Part shown: positions 1-8,277 of the stretch, in pieces
Layout of the letters: every line of letters begins with the position of its first letter
How positions within the stretch are numbered: position 1 is the stretch's first letter
DNA from: an uncultured Oscillospiraceae bacterium
GTDB lineage: Bacteria > Bacillota > Clostridia > Oscillospirales > Oscillospiraceae
Assembly: GCA_947627745.1 (NCBI GenBank)
Contig: CANQXH010000005.1
Span: 1-50,684 of the forward strand
DNA: 50,684 nt
Direction: 5' to 3'
Notes under the pieces: model-generated
What the model was told of the DNA's origin: nothing
Seen by the model: the letters and a program-made list of their open reading frames with translations, nothing else
The model's database searches: none
Program-made: the position numbers and the translations under genes

Positions 1-1
1 G

Positions 2-1309
2 AGCCCCTTCAGCGAGAAAAACGGCTACACCTGGGAGGTGGAGGTCTCCGACGAGATCAAGGCCAATATCCAGGCCCGGGGCGTGGGCGCCTCCATGAAC
101 CCCATGTCCGAGGAGGACGCCGCCGCCAAGGCCGGGAAGTACAACCAGTCCGGCAATCTGGAGCTGATAGACTACCGTGGCCGGGACTTTGACGAGGTGG
201 AAGCCGAGGGCGGCTGGGACGCGCTGATCGACCAGATGGACCCCCAGGAGCTCCACGATATCATCCGCAACGGCGGCTATCAGACTTTGAGCTCCGCTTC
301 TGCCAGCAAGCCCCGGGCCATCGACTATGACGGCCCCTCCGGCCTGAACGAGGGCGGCATCACCCATGAGCCCTACTCCATCACCTATCCCTGCGCCACC
401 AACCAGGCGGCCAGCTGGGACCGGCAGAACGCCTATTACCATGGCTACTATGTGGGCGAGGACGCCCTGGCCGCCGACGGCAACTGGGGCAACCACCAGT
501 ACATCGGCATCATCTCCGGCTGGTACGCTCCGGCCATGAACATCCACCGGACGCCTTTCGCCGGCCGGAACTTCGAGTACTACTCCGAGGACGGCTTCAT
601 GTCCGGCCAGATGGCCCTCCAGGCCTCCACGGCCTGCGCCGAAAAGGGCGTCTACGCCTACATCAAGCACTTCGCGCTCAACGATCAGGAGGATCACCGG
701 AGCCATGTGGCCACCTTTGCCAACGAGCAGGCCATCCGGGAGATCTACCTGAAGCCCTTCCAGATCTGCGTCGAGGGCCGGGGCACTCAGACTGTCACCG
801 TCCAGGAATACAAGGACGGCGCCTACACCGAAAAGCAGGTCCAGATCCCCAAGGTGATGGCGGTGATGTCCGCCTTCAACCGGATCGGCTGCACCTGGGC
901 CGGCGGCAACTATAATCTGATTACCGGCGTGCTTCGCAATGAGTGGGGCTTCCGGGGCACCGTGATCACCGACTATGACGGCGGCGGCGTCATGGACACC
1001 GAGCAGTGCATCCGGGCCGGCGGCGATCTAAAGCTCACGGGCTATTACACCGACGCGGAGCTGGACATCAATAATCCCGCCTCCCAGTACTATGCCCGCC
1101 AGGCGGTGAAGCACATCCTGTACACCACCGTCAACTCCAACGCCATGAACGGCATCGTCCACGGCGTGGCCGCCGGGCAGCTGCCCTTCCCGAACTACTA
1201 CTTCATCCTCATTGCCGAGGGCGTCGTGGCCGCCGGACTGATTGCCTGGGGCACCGTCGCCATCGTCAAGCGCTGGACGCGGGAAAAGAAAGCCAAGCAG
1301 ACGAAGTAA
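2..1309 (+). CDS. Glycoside hydrolase family 3 (beta-glucosidase-like), 5'-truncated by window edge, C-terminal membrane anchor
   Basis: The reading frame is open from base 2, so the true start lies outside the window; 435 residues are visible. It matches the GH3 catalytic TIM barrel: an NIHRTP...GRNFEYYSEDGF block, the KHFALNDQE motif, an SAFNRIG segment and a VITDYDGGG stretch whose first Asp is the expected nucleophile position. The barrel sits at the C-terminal end of the protein, followed directly by a hydrophobic helix (about FILIAEGVVAAGLIAWGTVAIV, last 35 residues) and a basic tail. This implies the permuted domain order (C-domain first, barrel second) known from some ruminal and gut Clostridia, with the enzyme tethered to the outer face of the membrane. 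Expected reaction is hydrolysis of terminal non-reducing beta-linked sugars; the substrate cannot be told. The family call is secure, specificity is not. Confidence 0.88.
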   Translation, partial: SPFSEKNGYTWEVEVSDEIKANIQARGVGASMNPMSEEDAAAKAGKYNQSGNLELIDYRGRDFDEVEAEGGWDALIDQMDPQELHDIIRNGGYQTLSSASASKPRAIDYDGPSGLNEGGITHEPYSITYPCATNQAASWDRQNAYYHGYYVGEDALAADGNWGNHQYIGIISGWYAPAMNIHRTPFAGRNFEYYSEDGFMSGQMALQASTACAEKGVYAYIKHFALNDQEDHRSHVATFANEQAIREIYLKPFQICVEGRGTQTVTVQEYKDGAYTEKQVQIPKVMAVMSAFNRIGCTWAGGNYNLITGVLRNEWGFRGTVITDYDGGGVMDTEQCIRAGGDLKLTGYYTDAELDINNPASQYYARQAVKHILYTTVNSNAMNGIVHGVAAGQLPFPNYYFILIAEGVVAAGLIAWGTVAIVKRWTREKKAKQTK

Positions 1310-1346
1310 ACTCCATTTTGATTCCTCCTCTCTTCTCTCAAAGCGG

Positions 1347-1373
1347 AACCGGCCACGTAAGTGGCCGGTTTTG
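1347..1373 (+). terminator. Intrinsic terminator-like hairpin after the GH3 gene
   Basis: AACCGGCCAC and GTGGCCGGTT form a perfect 10-bp stem around a GTAA loop, followed by TTTGCC. The U-tract is short. It lies 37 bases after the GH3 stop. Confidence 0.7.
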
Positions 1374-1414
1374 CCGCCGCCAAAGAGTACCTTCACAAAA
1401 CCGCGCTATTTCTC

Positions 1415-1443
1415 TTGACAATCTTTTATACTGGTGATATAAT
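1415..1443 (+). promoter_or_regulatory. SigA-type promoter of the trp operon
   Basis: TTGACA (1415-1420) and TATAAT (1438-1443) are both perfect consensus hexamers with an exact 17-bp spacer. Transcription should start near 1450, at the head of the T-box leader. Confidence 0.9.
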
Positions 1444-1449
1444 AAGGAG

Positions 1450-1736
1450 GAATTTAATAGAGTAAACCGTTGAAGCGGAGATAACGGCAACGATGCCTTT
1501 ACAGAGAGCCTGTGGCGCTGAGAGTCAGGTAAGAAACAAGTTGTCAAATGGACCGCTGAGGGCGCAGTCAAATGAGATCTTCTCAGAGTATTCTGCGACG
1601 CTGAAGGCAAGCGTATAAATGCCGGGGGTATGTTGGTACCCCGCTAAGGGCATAGGGTCGTTCCTATGAATCAAGGTGGCACCGCGGATAAGTTTTTTAT
1701 TCGTCCTTGACAGAGCGCATCGTTCTGTCAAGGGCG
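1450..1736 (+). promoter_or_regulatory. T-box leader, probable tRNA-Trp specificity
   Basis: The T-box sequence AAGGTGGCACCGCGG lies at 1673-1687 and is preceded by about 220 bases of stem-rich leader. A TGG triplet followed by A at 1549-1551 is placed at the 3' side of the Stem I region, as expected for a Trp specifier codon, and the downstream genes make tryptophan. In known T-boxes, uncharged tRNA pairs with the specifier and with the TGGC bulge of the T-box, favouring an antiterminator over the terminator at 1702-1736. T-box identity is secure; the exact specifier position was placed by eye. Confidence 0.9.
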
Positions 1737-1740
1737 TTTT
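1702..1740 (+). terminator. T-box-controlled intrinsic terminator
   Basis: CGTCCTTGACAGA (1702-1714) pairs with TCTGTCAAGGGCG (1724-1736) with one G-U pair, followed by TTTTGTATTTT. Its position just after the T-box sequence is that of the regulated terminator. Confidence 0.85.
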
Positions 1741-1748
1741 GTATTTTG

Positions 1749-1790
1749 AACTCCTTTGACAGGGAAGAGTCAAAGGAGTTTTTCTTTTTT
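1749..1790 (+). terminator. Second intrinsic terminator between T-box and leader ORF
   Basis: AACTCCTTTGAC (1749-1760) and GTCAAAGGAGTT (1769-1780) form a perfect 12-bp stem with an 8-base loop, followed by TTTCTTTTTT. It lies 13 bases after the first terminator and one base before the AGGAGG of the short ORF. How the polymerase passes it when the T-box is ON is not evident from the sequence. Confidence 0.8.
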
Positions 1791-1803
1791 AGGAGGTTAA
1801 AAG

Positions 1804-1887
1804 ATGCTGATAAAGAAGCGCTGGTGGCGCCCCGCGCGCCTGACAAAAGACTTGAACGACGGAAAGCGAACGCAAAAAATTATTTAA
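1804..1887 (+). CDS. Putative trp leader peptide with tandem Trp codons (27 aa)
   Basis: An ATG preceded by a strong AGGAGG (1791-1796, 7-base spacing) opens a 27-codon ORF beginning MLIKKRWWRPARL and ending in TAA, 17 bases before trpD. Codons 7 and 8 are TGG TGG (1822-1827), directly upstream of tryptophan biosynthesis genes. Tandem Trp codons in a short ORF are the signature of ribosome-mediated attenuation; in Bacillus the anti-TRAP (rtpA) leader pairs a T-box with a Trp-containing leader peptide that controls translation. A small hairpin (GGCGC/GCGCC, 1826-1840) overlaps the second Trp codon. The 5' arm CTCCTT of the preceding terminator is complementary to the trpD Shine-Dalgarno AAGGAG (1891-1896). 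Expression as a peptide is inferred, not proven; it could be a remnant of a deleted upstream gene. Confidence 0.6.
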   Translation: MLIKKRWWRPARLTKDLNDGKRTQKII

Positions 1888-1904
1888 AATAAGGAGAGAT
1901 CATC

Positions 1905-2936
1905 ATGATCAGAGCGGCAATTGAAAAAATATCCAATAAAGCAGACCTCACCTATGCGGAGGCATACAACGTCATGAACGAAATCATGAGCGGGGAAACG
2001 ACGCCGACGCAGAATGCCGCCTTTCTGGCAGCATTGGCGACTAAGAGCACCCGGGCGGAAACCACCGAGGAAATCGCGGGCTGTGCCGCCGCCATGAGAG
2101 ATCACGCGACGAAAGTGAAAGCAGGTATGGATCTTTTTGAGATCGTCGGTACCGGCGGCGACGGCGCCCACAGCTTCAACATTTCCACCACCTCCGCCCT
2201 CGTCGCCGCCGCCGGCGGGATGAAGGTGGCGAAACACGGCAACCGTGCCGCTTCTTCCCAATGCGGAACGGCAGACTGTCTGGAAGCGCTGGGCGTCAAC
2301 ATTCAGCAAAGCCCGGAAAGATGTATAGAGCTTCTGAATGAAGTCGGTATGTGCTTCTTCTTCGCGCAGAAATATCACACCTCTATGAAATATGTGGGGG
2401 CGATCCGCAAGGAGCTGGGTTTCCGTACCGTATTCAATATTTTAGGGCCCCTCACCAATCCCGGCAGTCCGACCATGCAGCTTTTAGGGGTATACGATGA
2501 ATATTTGGTGACGCCGTTAGCGCAGGTTCTCATGAACCTGGGCGTAAAACGGGGGATGGTGGTATACGGACAGGATAAGCTGGATGAGATCTCCATGAGC
2601 GCGCCGACGACGGTATGCGAAATGCGAGACGGCTGGTTCAAATCCTATGTCATCACCCCGGAGGAGTTTGGCTTTGATCGTTGTACCAAAGAGGACCTGA
2701 AGGGCGGCACGCCCGAGGAAAACGCCAAGATCACCCTTGCCATCTTAAATGGGGAACAGGGACCGAAACGGAATACGGTTTTGATGAACGCGGGGGCGGC
2801 CTTTTATATTGGCGGCAAGGCGGACAGCATGGCAGACGGTATTGCCCTTGCCACCCAGATTATTGATTCCGGCAAGGCCCTGGAGACGCTCCACAAGTTG
2901 ATTGAAGTCAGCAACCGCCCAGAGGCGCCGGTATGA
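1905..2936 (+). CDS. trpD: Anthranilate phosphoribosyltransferase
   Basis: The 343-residue protein has the normal length of the family and transfers a phosphoribosyl group from PRPP to anthranilate, the second step of the tryptophan branch. The PRPP/Mg site [15 protein letters not shown] and the [21 protein letters not shown] block are intact. The start ATG follows AAGGAGAG at 1891-1898. It is the first enzyme gene of trpDCFBA; no trpE or trpG precedes it, so anthranilate synthase must be encoded elsewhere or anthranilate obtained otherwise. The stop overlaps the trpC start by ATGA, implying translational coupling. Base composition looks less GC-rich than the flanking glycan and transport genes. 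Confidence 0.96.
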   Translation: MIRAAIEKISNKADLTYAEAYNVMNEIMSGETTPTQNAAFLAALATKSTRAETTEEIAGCAAAMRDHATKVKAGMDLFEIVGTGGDGAHSFNISTTSALVAAAGGMKVAKHGNRAASSQCGTADCLEALGVNIQQSPERCIELLNEVGMCFFFAQKYHTSMKYVGAIRKELGFRTVFNILGPLTNPGSPTMQLLGVYDEYLVTPLAQVLMNLGVKRGMVVYGQDKLDEISMSAPTTVCEMRDGWFKSYVITPEEFGFDRCTKEDLKGGTPEENAKITLAILNGEQGPKRNTVLMNAGAAFYIGGKADSMADGIALATQIIDSGKALETLHKLIEVSNRPEAPV

Positions 2937-3715
2937 CGATCCTCGATCAGCTCGCGGAACACGCCCGTGGGCGGGTGGCGGAGGCAAAAAGGAAGGTCCC
3001 GCTCCAGAAGCTCAAACAGCAAGCCCTGTCCATGCCCAAGGGGAATTTTGCCTTTGAAAAGGCGCTGAAAAAGCCGGGCATCTCCTTTATCTGCGAATGT
3101 AAAAAAGCGTCTCCTTCCAAAGGACTCATCGCGCCGGATTTTCCCTATCTGGAAATCGCGAAGGAGTACGAAGCGGCGGGGGCGGACGGTATTTCCGTCC
3201 TGACCGAACCGAAATGGTTTTTAGGCAGCAACGAATACCTGAAAGAGATCGCCCGGGCCGTCAGCGTTCCCTGCCTGCGGAAGGACTTTACGGTGGATGA
3301 GTATATGATCTACGAGGCGAAGGTGCTGGGCGCGTCGGCGGTACTGCTGATCTGCTCCATGCTGACCGAAGAGGACCTGCGGGAATACCTTACGCTGTGC
3401 GATGAGCTGGGGCTGTCCGCTTTCGTCGAAGCCCATGATGAGGCTGAAGTCCGCGGGGCGGTAAAAGCGGGGGCCCGGATTATCGGCGTCAACAACCGCA
3501 ACCTCAAGGATTTTTCCGTGGATACCGATAACAGCCGCAGGCTTCGCGGGCTTATTCCGAAGGACGTATTATTCATTTCCGAAAGCGGTGTACGCACCGC
3601 CGAAGATGTGGCAAAGCTCCTTGAGATCGGCGCGGATGGGGTGCTCATCGGTGAAACGCTGATGCGCGCGGCCGACAAATGTGCCAAGCTGGCGGAACTG
3701 CGAGGGAAAGTATGA
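2933..3715 (+). CDS. trpC: Indole-3-glycerol-phosphate synthase
   Basis: This 260-residue (beta/alpha)8 enzyme closes the ring of CdRP to give indole-3-glycerol phosphate, releasing CO2. Conserved blocks visible are [12 protein letters not shown] (catalytic Lys region), the LRKDF motif, [14 protein letters not shown] and the C-terminal phosphate-binding LIGETLM. Length equals the stand-alone TrpC family; it is not fused to TrpF. It overlaps trpD upstream and trpF downstream, each by ATGA, so all three are likely translationally coupled. Confidence 0.96.
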   Translation: MTILDQLAEHARGRVAEAKRKVPLQKLKQQALSMPKGNFAFEKALKKPGISFICECKKASPSKGLIAPDFPYLEIAKEYEAAGADGISVLTEPKWFLGSNEYLKEIARAVSVPCLRKDFTVDEYMIYEAKVLGASAVLLICSMLTEEDLREYLTLCDELGLSAFVEAHDEAEVRGAVKAGARIIGVNNRNLKDFSVDTDNSRRLRGLIPKDVLFISESGVRTAEDVAKLLEIGADGVLIGETLMRAADKCAKLAELRGKV

Positions 3716-4320
3716 CAAAGATCAAGCTATGCGGTCTTTCCCGGCCTTGTGACATCGAGGCCGCGAATCAGCTAAAACCCGACTATATTGGATTTGTTTT
3801 CGCGCCGAAAAGCAAACGGTATGTCACACCTGAACAAGCGAGGGCGTTAAAGCAAATGCTTCTGCCTGAAATTCAGGCGGTCGGGGTGTTTGTAAATGAG
3901 GATCCCCAGAATATCGCAAGGCTCTTGCGGGACCAGATCATTGACATGGCGCAGCTTCACGGCGGCGAGGACGAGGCGTATATCGCACGGTTGCGACAGC
4001 TCACCGATCAGCCGGTCATCCAGGCGTTTCGTGTAGAGACCGCAAGGGATTTGGAAAAGGTTGAACAAAGCACCGCCGATTATGTACTGCTGGATTCCGG
4101 CGCGGGCACGGGGAAGGTATTTGATTGGGATCTCATCCAAAACATCACCAGGCCGTATTTCCTTGCCGGAGGTCTTGACCCTCATAATGTGGCAGACGCG
4201 GTCAAAACACGCCGCCCCTATGGGGTAGACGTCAGCTCCGGCATTGAAACAGGCGGACGAAAAGACAAAGACAAAATGGCGGCGTTTGTTGCCGCCGTGA
4301 GAAAGGAGGAGGGATCATGA
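3712..4320 (+). CDS. trpF: Phosphoribosylanthranilate isomerase
   Basis: A 202-residue (beta/alpha)8 isomerase converting PRA to CdRP. Motifs include [11 protein letters not shown] (catalytic Cys in strand 1), [24 protein letters not shown], the [14 protein letters not shown] block with the catalytic Asp region, [11 protein letters not shown] and DVSSGIE. The ATG at 3712 overlaps the trpC stop (ATGA) and is preferred over an in-frame start 33 bases upstream, because family members begin with the KLCG strand a few residues after the initiator. Confidence 0.95.
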   Translation: MTKIKLCGLSRPCDIEAANQLKPDYIGFVFAPKSKRYVTPEQARALKQMLLPEIQAVGVFVNEDPQNIARLLRDQIIDMAQLHGGEDEAYIARLRQLTDQPVIQAFRVETARDLEKVEQSTADYVLLDSGAGTGKVFDWDLIQNITRPYFLAGGLDPHNVADAVKTRRPYGVDVSSGIETGGRKDKDKMAAFVAAVRKEEGS

Positions 4321-5507
4321 CCAATCCAAAGGGACGCTTCGGCATTCACGGCGGTCAGTATATCCCCGAAACGCTGATGAACGCGGTCCTTGAACTGGAG
4401 GAAGCGTATAATCACTATAAAAAGGATCCTGAATTTAACAGGGAGCTTACCGAACTTCTCAATGAGTACGCCGGCAGACCGTCCAGGCTTTACTATGCTG
4501 AGAAAATGACGAAGGACCTTGGCGGCGCGAAGATCTACCTCAAGCGTGAAGACCTGAATCACACGGGCGCCCATAAGATCAACAATGTACTCGGCCAGGC
4601 GCTTCTGGCTAAAAAGATGGGCAAGACCAGACTCATCGCCGAGACGGGGGCCGGTCAGCACGGCGTCGCCACCGCTACCGCCGCCGCGCTGATGGGTATG
4701 GAATGCGTGGTATTCATGGGCGAAGAGGATACCATCCGTCAAGCGCTGAATGTGTACCGGATGCGGCTGCTTGGCGCGGAGGTCATCCCTGTCAAGACCG
4801 GCACTGCCACCCTCAAGGACGCGGTTTCCGAGGCAATGCGAGAGTGGACTTCCCGCATTGCTGATACCCACTACTGCCTCGGCTCGGTGATGGGGCCCCA
4901 TCCGTTCCCGACCATCGTCCGTGATTTTCAGGCGGTGATCTCCAAGGAGATCAAGGAGCAGATTCTGCAAAAGGAAGGCCGGCTACCCGACGCTGTGATC
5001 GCCTGTGTGGGCGGCGGCTCCAACGCCATCGGCAGTTTCTATCATTTCATTGAGGATCCGGTCGTCAGGTTGATCGGCTGCGAAGCGGCCGGCAGAGGAA
5101 TTGATACCTTTGAAACGGCGGCGACCATCAATACCGGCAGAGTTGGGATCTTCCACGGGATGAAGTCCTATTTCTGCCAGGATCAGTACGGTCAGATCGC
5201 CCCCGTTTACTCCATTTCCGCGGGACTTGACTATCCCGGCGTAGGCCCCGAACACGCCTATCTCCACGATATCGGCAGAGCGGAATATGTGCCCGTGACG
5301 GATGACGAGGCGGTAAACGCTTTCGAGTATCTTGCCAGGACGGAAGGGATCATTCCGGCAATCGAATCGGCCCACGCTGTTGCCCACGCTATGAAGATCG
5401 CGCCGGCCATGGATCCAGACAAGATCATGGTGATTACCATCTCCGGCAGAGGGGACAAGGACTGCGCGGCCATCGCCCGGTACAGAGGGGAGGATCTCCA
5501 TGAGTAA
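4317..5507 (+). CDS. trpB: Tryptophan synthase beta subunit
   Basis: A 396-residue PLP enzyme joining indole and serine. The PLP lysine motif [15 protein letters not shown], the AETGAGQHG loop, the phosphate-binding GGGSNAIG and the C-terminal SGRGDKD are present, marking the TrpB1 subfamily that pairs with TrpA. The start overlaps the trpF stop by ATGA and an AGGAGG lies just upstream within trpF. It overlaps trpA by eight bases, consistent with stoichiometric synthesis of the alpha2beta2 complex. Confidence 0.97.
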   Translation: MTNPKGRFGIHGGQYIPETLMNAVLELEEAYNHYKKDPEFNRELTELLNEYAGRPSRLYYAEKMTKDLGGAKIYLKREDLNHTGAHKINNVLGQALLAKKMGKTRLIAETGAGQHGVATATAAALMGMECVVFMGEEDTIRQALNVYRMRLLGAEVIPVKTGTATLKDAVSEAMREWTSRIADTHYCLGSVMGPHPFPTIVRDFQAVISKEIKEQILQKEGRLPDAVIACVGGGSNAIGSFYHFIEDPVVRLIGCEAAGRGIDTFETAATINTGRVGIFHGMKSYFCQDQYGQIAPVYSISAGLDYPGVGPEHAYLHDIGRAEYVPVTDDEAVNAFEYLARTEGIIPAIESAHAVAHAMKIAPAMDPDKIMVITISGRGDKDCAAIARYRGEDLHE

Positions 5508-6270
5508 CATCAGAAAGGCGTTTGAAAACGGAAAAGCGTTTATTCCCTTTATCACCTGCGGAGATCCGGATCTGGAAACCACCGCCGCCGCGGTAAAGGC
5601 CGCTGTGGAAAACGGCGCCGACATCATTGAGCTTGGGATCCCCTTTTCCGATCCCACCGCGGAAGGACCGGTCATTCAGAGCGCCAACCTGAGAGCGCTA
5701 AGCGGTGGGATTACCACAGATCAGATTTTCGCGTTTGTCAAGGAGCTTCGCCGGGACGTAAAAGTGCCGATGGTGTTTATGACCTACGCCAACGTGGTGT
5801 TCTCCTACGGCGCGGAGCGATTTATCTCCACCTGTAAGGATCTCGAAATCGACGGACTGATTCTGCCCGACCTGCCCTTCGAAGAAAAGGAGGAGTTCCA
5901 CCCCCTTTGTAAGCGGTACGGCGTGGAGCTTGTATCCCTCATCGCGCCTACCTCGGGAAACCGGATCGCCATGATCGCCAAAGAAGCGGAAGGGTTTCTC
6001 TATATCGTATCCAGCCTCGGCGTGACCGGTATGAGAAGCGAGATTAAAACGGACCTTGCTTCCATTGTCCAGGTGGTAAGAGAAAACACCAGCATACCCT
6101 GCGCGATCGGGTTTGGTATTTCCACGCCGGAGCAGGCAAAGAAAATGGCGGATATTTCGGATGGCGCCATCGTCGGCTCCGCGATTATTAAGCTGCTTGA
6201 AAAGCACGGGAAGGATGCCCCGAAGTATATCGGCGCGTTCGTAAAGTCGATGAAAGACGCGATAAGATGA
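5500..6270 (+). CDS. trpA: Tryptophan synthase alpha subunit
   Basis: A 256-residue (beta/alpha)8 subunit cleaving indole-3-glycerol phosphate and channelling indole to TrpB. The catalytic Glu is in [11 protein letters not shown]. The following loop reads [10 protein letters not shown]; in the enterobacterial enzyme this position carries the second catalytic acid, Asp60 (DPLADGP), so here Asp is replaced by Glu. I believe such a Glu occurs in other Clostridia, which would make it a lineage trait, but this was not checked. Phosphate-binding GFGIS and IVGSAI are intact. It is the last gene of the operon. Confidence 0.95.
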   Translation: MSNIRKAFENGKAFIPFITCGDPDLETTAAAVKAAVENGADIIELGIPFSDPTAEGPVIQSANLRALSGGITTDQIFAFVKELRRDVKVPMVFMTYANVVFSYGAERFISTCKDLEIDGLILPDLPFEEKEEFHPLCKRYGVELVSLIAPTSGNRIAMIAKEAEGFLYIVSSLGVTGMRSEIKTDLASIVQVVRENTSIPCAIGFGISTPEQAKKMADISDGAIVGSAIIKLLEKHGKDAPKYIGAFVKSMKDAIR

Positions 6271-6285
6271 CAAAATAACAAGGTC

Positions 6286-6316
6286 GGCGGCAGGGAGCGT
6301 TTCGCTCCCTGCCGCC
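6286..6316 (+). terminator. Strong hairpin after trpA
   Basis: GGCGGCAGGGAGCG and CGCTCCCTGCCGCC form a perfect 14-bp stem with a TTT loop, 15 bases after the trpA stop. No U-tract follows, so its strength as an intrinsic terminator is uncertain. Confidence 0.5.
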
Positions 6317-6371
6317 GCGGCTGTGCCAAGCGGCAAAAAGGGGGCGGCGCAAAACAATCCGTCCTTAGCGA

Positions 6372-6400
6372 TTGCAAAGAGCGCCGCCTTCTGCTATAAT
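6372..6400 (+). promoter_or_regulatory. SigA-type promoter for the RyR-domain gene
   Basis: TTGCAA (6372-6377) and TATAAT (6395-6400) with a 17-bp spacer, 56 bases upstream of the start codon. Confidence 0.7.
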
Positions 6401-6456
6401 GGTCCTAACACGAACCCACGCGGGCTATTTTCGCGCGGGGAGGGGAGCGGATCACC

Positions 6457-8214
6457 ATGCTGATACTTTTGGGATATTTGGCGGGGATGGCCCTGCTGAC
6501 GTGGCTGCTGCGCAGGCGGTCGATGCGGGTGCGCAGCTTCCTCATCGTAGGGTATACCTACCTGTTCGTCATCCCGCTGTACTTCTTTTCCCAGCTGCCG
6601 GAGGGGGCCAGCCCGGCACAGATGCTGAATCTGCTGCTGCGGTGCGCTTATCAGGCCCCGTCGGCCATGACCTTCGGGGCGAACCTGAACCAGTTCGACG
6701 ATCCGGCCATCACGCTGCTGTTTTATATCATGTCGGTCTACACCATCCGGACCCTGCTGGTGGCCTTTTTCCACCGGGCCTATGCGGCCCTGGCCAACCG
6801 GGCGCGGATGCAGTGGAAGCGGGAGATCTATGTGGTCTGCGGCGAGGTAGAGGACGCCAGGAGCATGATCGACCGGATCCGGGCCCAGGAGCGCCAGGCG
6901 GCCATCCTTTTCGTGCCTCAGAAGGAGGCGGACGAGGGGGCCAACATCGACGCTCTGACCGAGACACGGCCCTGGGAGCGGTTTCTGCGGCCCGGCAAAA
7001 AATACCATATTCTGCTCCTGCCCGACGGACGGAACAACAATCTGGGCCGCCTGGACACGCTGGAGAAGCTGGGATCCTCCATCCCCGGCCTGCGGGTCAC
7101 CGCCTTTCTGGACAACGACCTTCTCCGCTTTGAGAATCTGTCCTATCCCCATCTGGACGCCTACCTGGTATCCCGGGAGCAGCTGCTGATCCGGAGCTTC
7201 CTCCAGGACCATCTGCCGCTGCGTACCCTGATGGAGCGGGCTCCGGGAGCAAGGGAGCGGGGCGTCTATGTGCCCGCGCGGCCCTTCGGCCTTGGGATTC
7301 TGGGCTTTGGCGCGCTGAGCCGGGAATTTTTGCTGGCTACCTGGGAGAATACCGCCTTCCGCACCGCCGCGCCGGACGGCCGGGGCCTGGAGGCGCTGAT
7401 CGTGGACCGAGACCTGGCCCACAAGCAGGCGGCCTTTTCCACGGACGTGCCCCAGCTGCGGCAGGAGTCGGCCTTCACCTGGCTGGAGGCCCCGCCGGAT
7501 TCCGAGGCCTGCGTCCAGGCCCTGCTGGAGCGGCTGGAGCGGCTGGACCAGCTGCTCATCGCCACGGAGGACACCCGCTTCAATCTGGACATGGCCATGC
7601 GCCTGTTGCGCTTGTTCCGCCGCCACGGGGAGGAAAACATGCATCCTCAGCTGGTGGTGGCGCTCTTTGAAAAGGTGGACAGCAGCATCGACTTCCTTTC
7701 CAAGGAGGCCGGCGGCATGTTCCTCCAGAGCAACAGCGCCCAGTTCACCTTCGAGGAGCTGGTCCTTCGGGAGCCCGACCGGCGGGCGGAGACGCTGCAC
7801 CGGCAGTACAGCAAGACCAGCCTCTTTTCCACGAATTGGAACGAGATCGGCACCTACCTTCAAAATTCCAACCGGGCGGTGGTGTGGGACATTCCCAACA
7901 AGCTGCTGCTGGCCCAGGGTCTGGAGACCCGCACGCCAGAGGAGAAGGAGGAAGTCTACTGGGAGCTGGCAAAATATGAGCACCGGCGGTGGAACACCTA
8001 CCAGTATGCCCACGGCTGGGTGCAGCTGCCCCTCCGGGAGCTGACCGAGGAGGAGATCCGCGGCTGCGTCACCAAGCGGGCGGCCCAGAAGCGCCACGCC
8101 TGCCTGGTGCCCTGGGACGAGCTGGATTCGCTGCCCCAGGCCCGGCCCGGTCTGCTTAAATACTACGACTATGCCAACGTGCTGCGGCTGTTCCAGCCGG
8201 AGGAGGCGGAATAA
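6457..8214 (+). CDS. Membrane protein with Rossmann-like region and C-terminal RyR domain
   Basis: A 585-residue protein with three N-terminal hydrophobic helices (about residues 1-18, 28-48 and 88-108), then a cytoplasmic region with two Rossmann-like strands: EIYVVCGEVED (near 128), which lacks a glycine-rich loop, and GLGILGFGALSREFL (near 273), which resembles a TrkA-N GxGxxG turn. The last 80 residues carry the RyR signature LAKYEHRRWNTYQ...GW...KRHACLVPWDEL...YDYANV. RyR domains in prokaryotes occur with TrkA-N modules and have been predicted by comparative genomics to sense nucleotide-derived ligands in conflict or signalling systems. The gene has its own promoter and is convergent with a TIR-domain gene 63 bases away. 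The RyR call is fairly firm; ligand, channel activity and partnership with the TIR protein are inference. Confidence 0.7.
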   Translation: MLILLGYLAGMALLTWLLRRRSMRVRSFLIVGYTYLFVIPLYFFSQLPEGASPAQMLNLLLRCAYQAPSAMTFGANLNQFDDPAITLLFYIMSVYTIRTLLVAFFHRAYAALANRARMQWKREIYVVCGEVEDARSMIDRIRAQERQAAILFVPQKEADEGANIDALTETRPWERFLRPGKKYHILLLPDGRNNNLGRLDTLEKLGSSIPGLRVTAFLDNDLLRFENLSYPHLDAYLVSREQLLIRSFLQDHLPLRTLMERAPGARERGVYVPARPFGLGILGFGALSREFLLATWENTAFRTAAPDGRGLEALIVDRDLAHKQAAFSTDVPQLRQESAFTWLEAPPDSEACVQALLERLERLDQLLIATEDTRFNLDMAMRLLRLFRRHGEENMHPQLVVALFEKVDSSIDFLSKEAGGMFLQSNSAQFTFEELVLREPDRRAETLHRQYSKTSLFSTNWNEIGTYLQNSNRAVVWDIPNKLLLAQGLETRTPEEKEEVYWELAKYEHRRWNTYQYAHGWVQLPLRELTEEEIRGCVTKRAAQKRHACLVPWDELDSLPQARPGLLKYYDYANVLRLFQPEEAE

Positions 8215-8227
8215 CCGAAAAAACAAC

Positions 8228-8256
8228 GGCCGTCTGCCGGATCCCGGCAGACGGCC
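8228..8256. terminator. Bidirectional terminator between the RyR and TIR genes
   Basis: GGCCGTCTGCCGG and CCGGCAGACGGCC form a perfect 13-bp stem with an ATC loop. The minus-strand side runs into TTGTTTTTTC, a good U-tract for the TIR transcript; the plus side is followed by ATATTTCG. Confidence 0.8.
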
Positions 8257-8277
8257 ATATTTCGTGTCCCGGCGGCG

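Noticed and set aside
1804-1887. Reading the trp leader ORF as the start of trpE
   Set aside because: It stops after 27 codons and has no similarity to the TrpE N-terminus; the next frame is a complete trpD.
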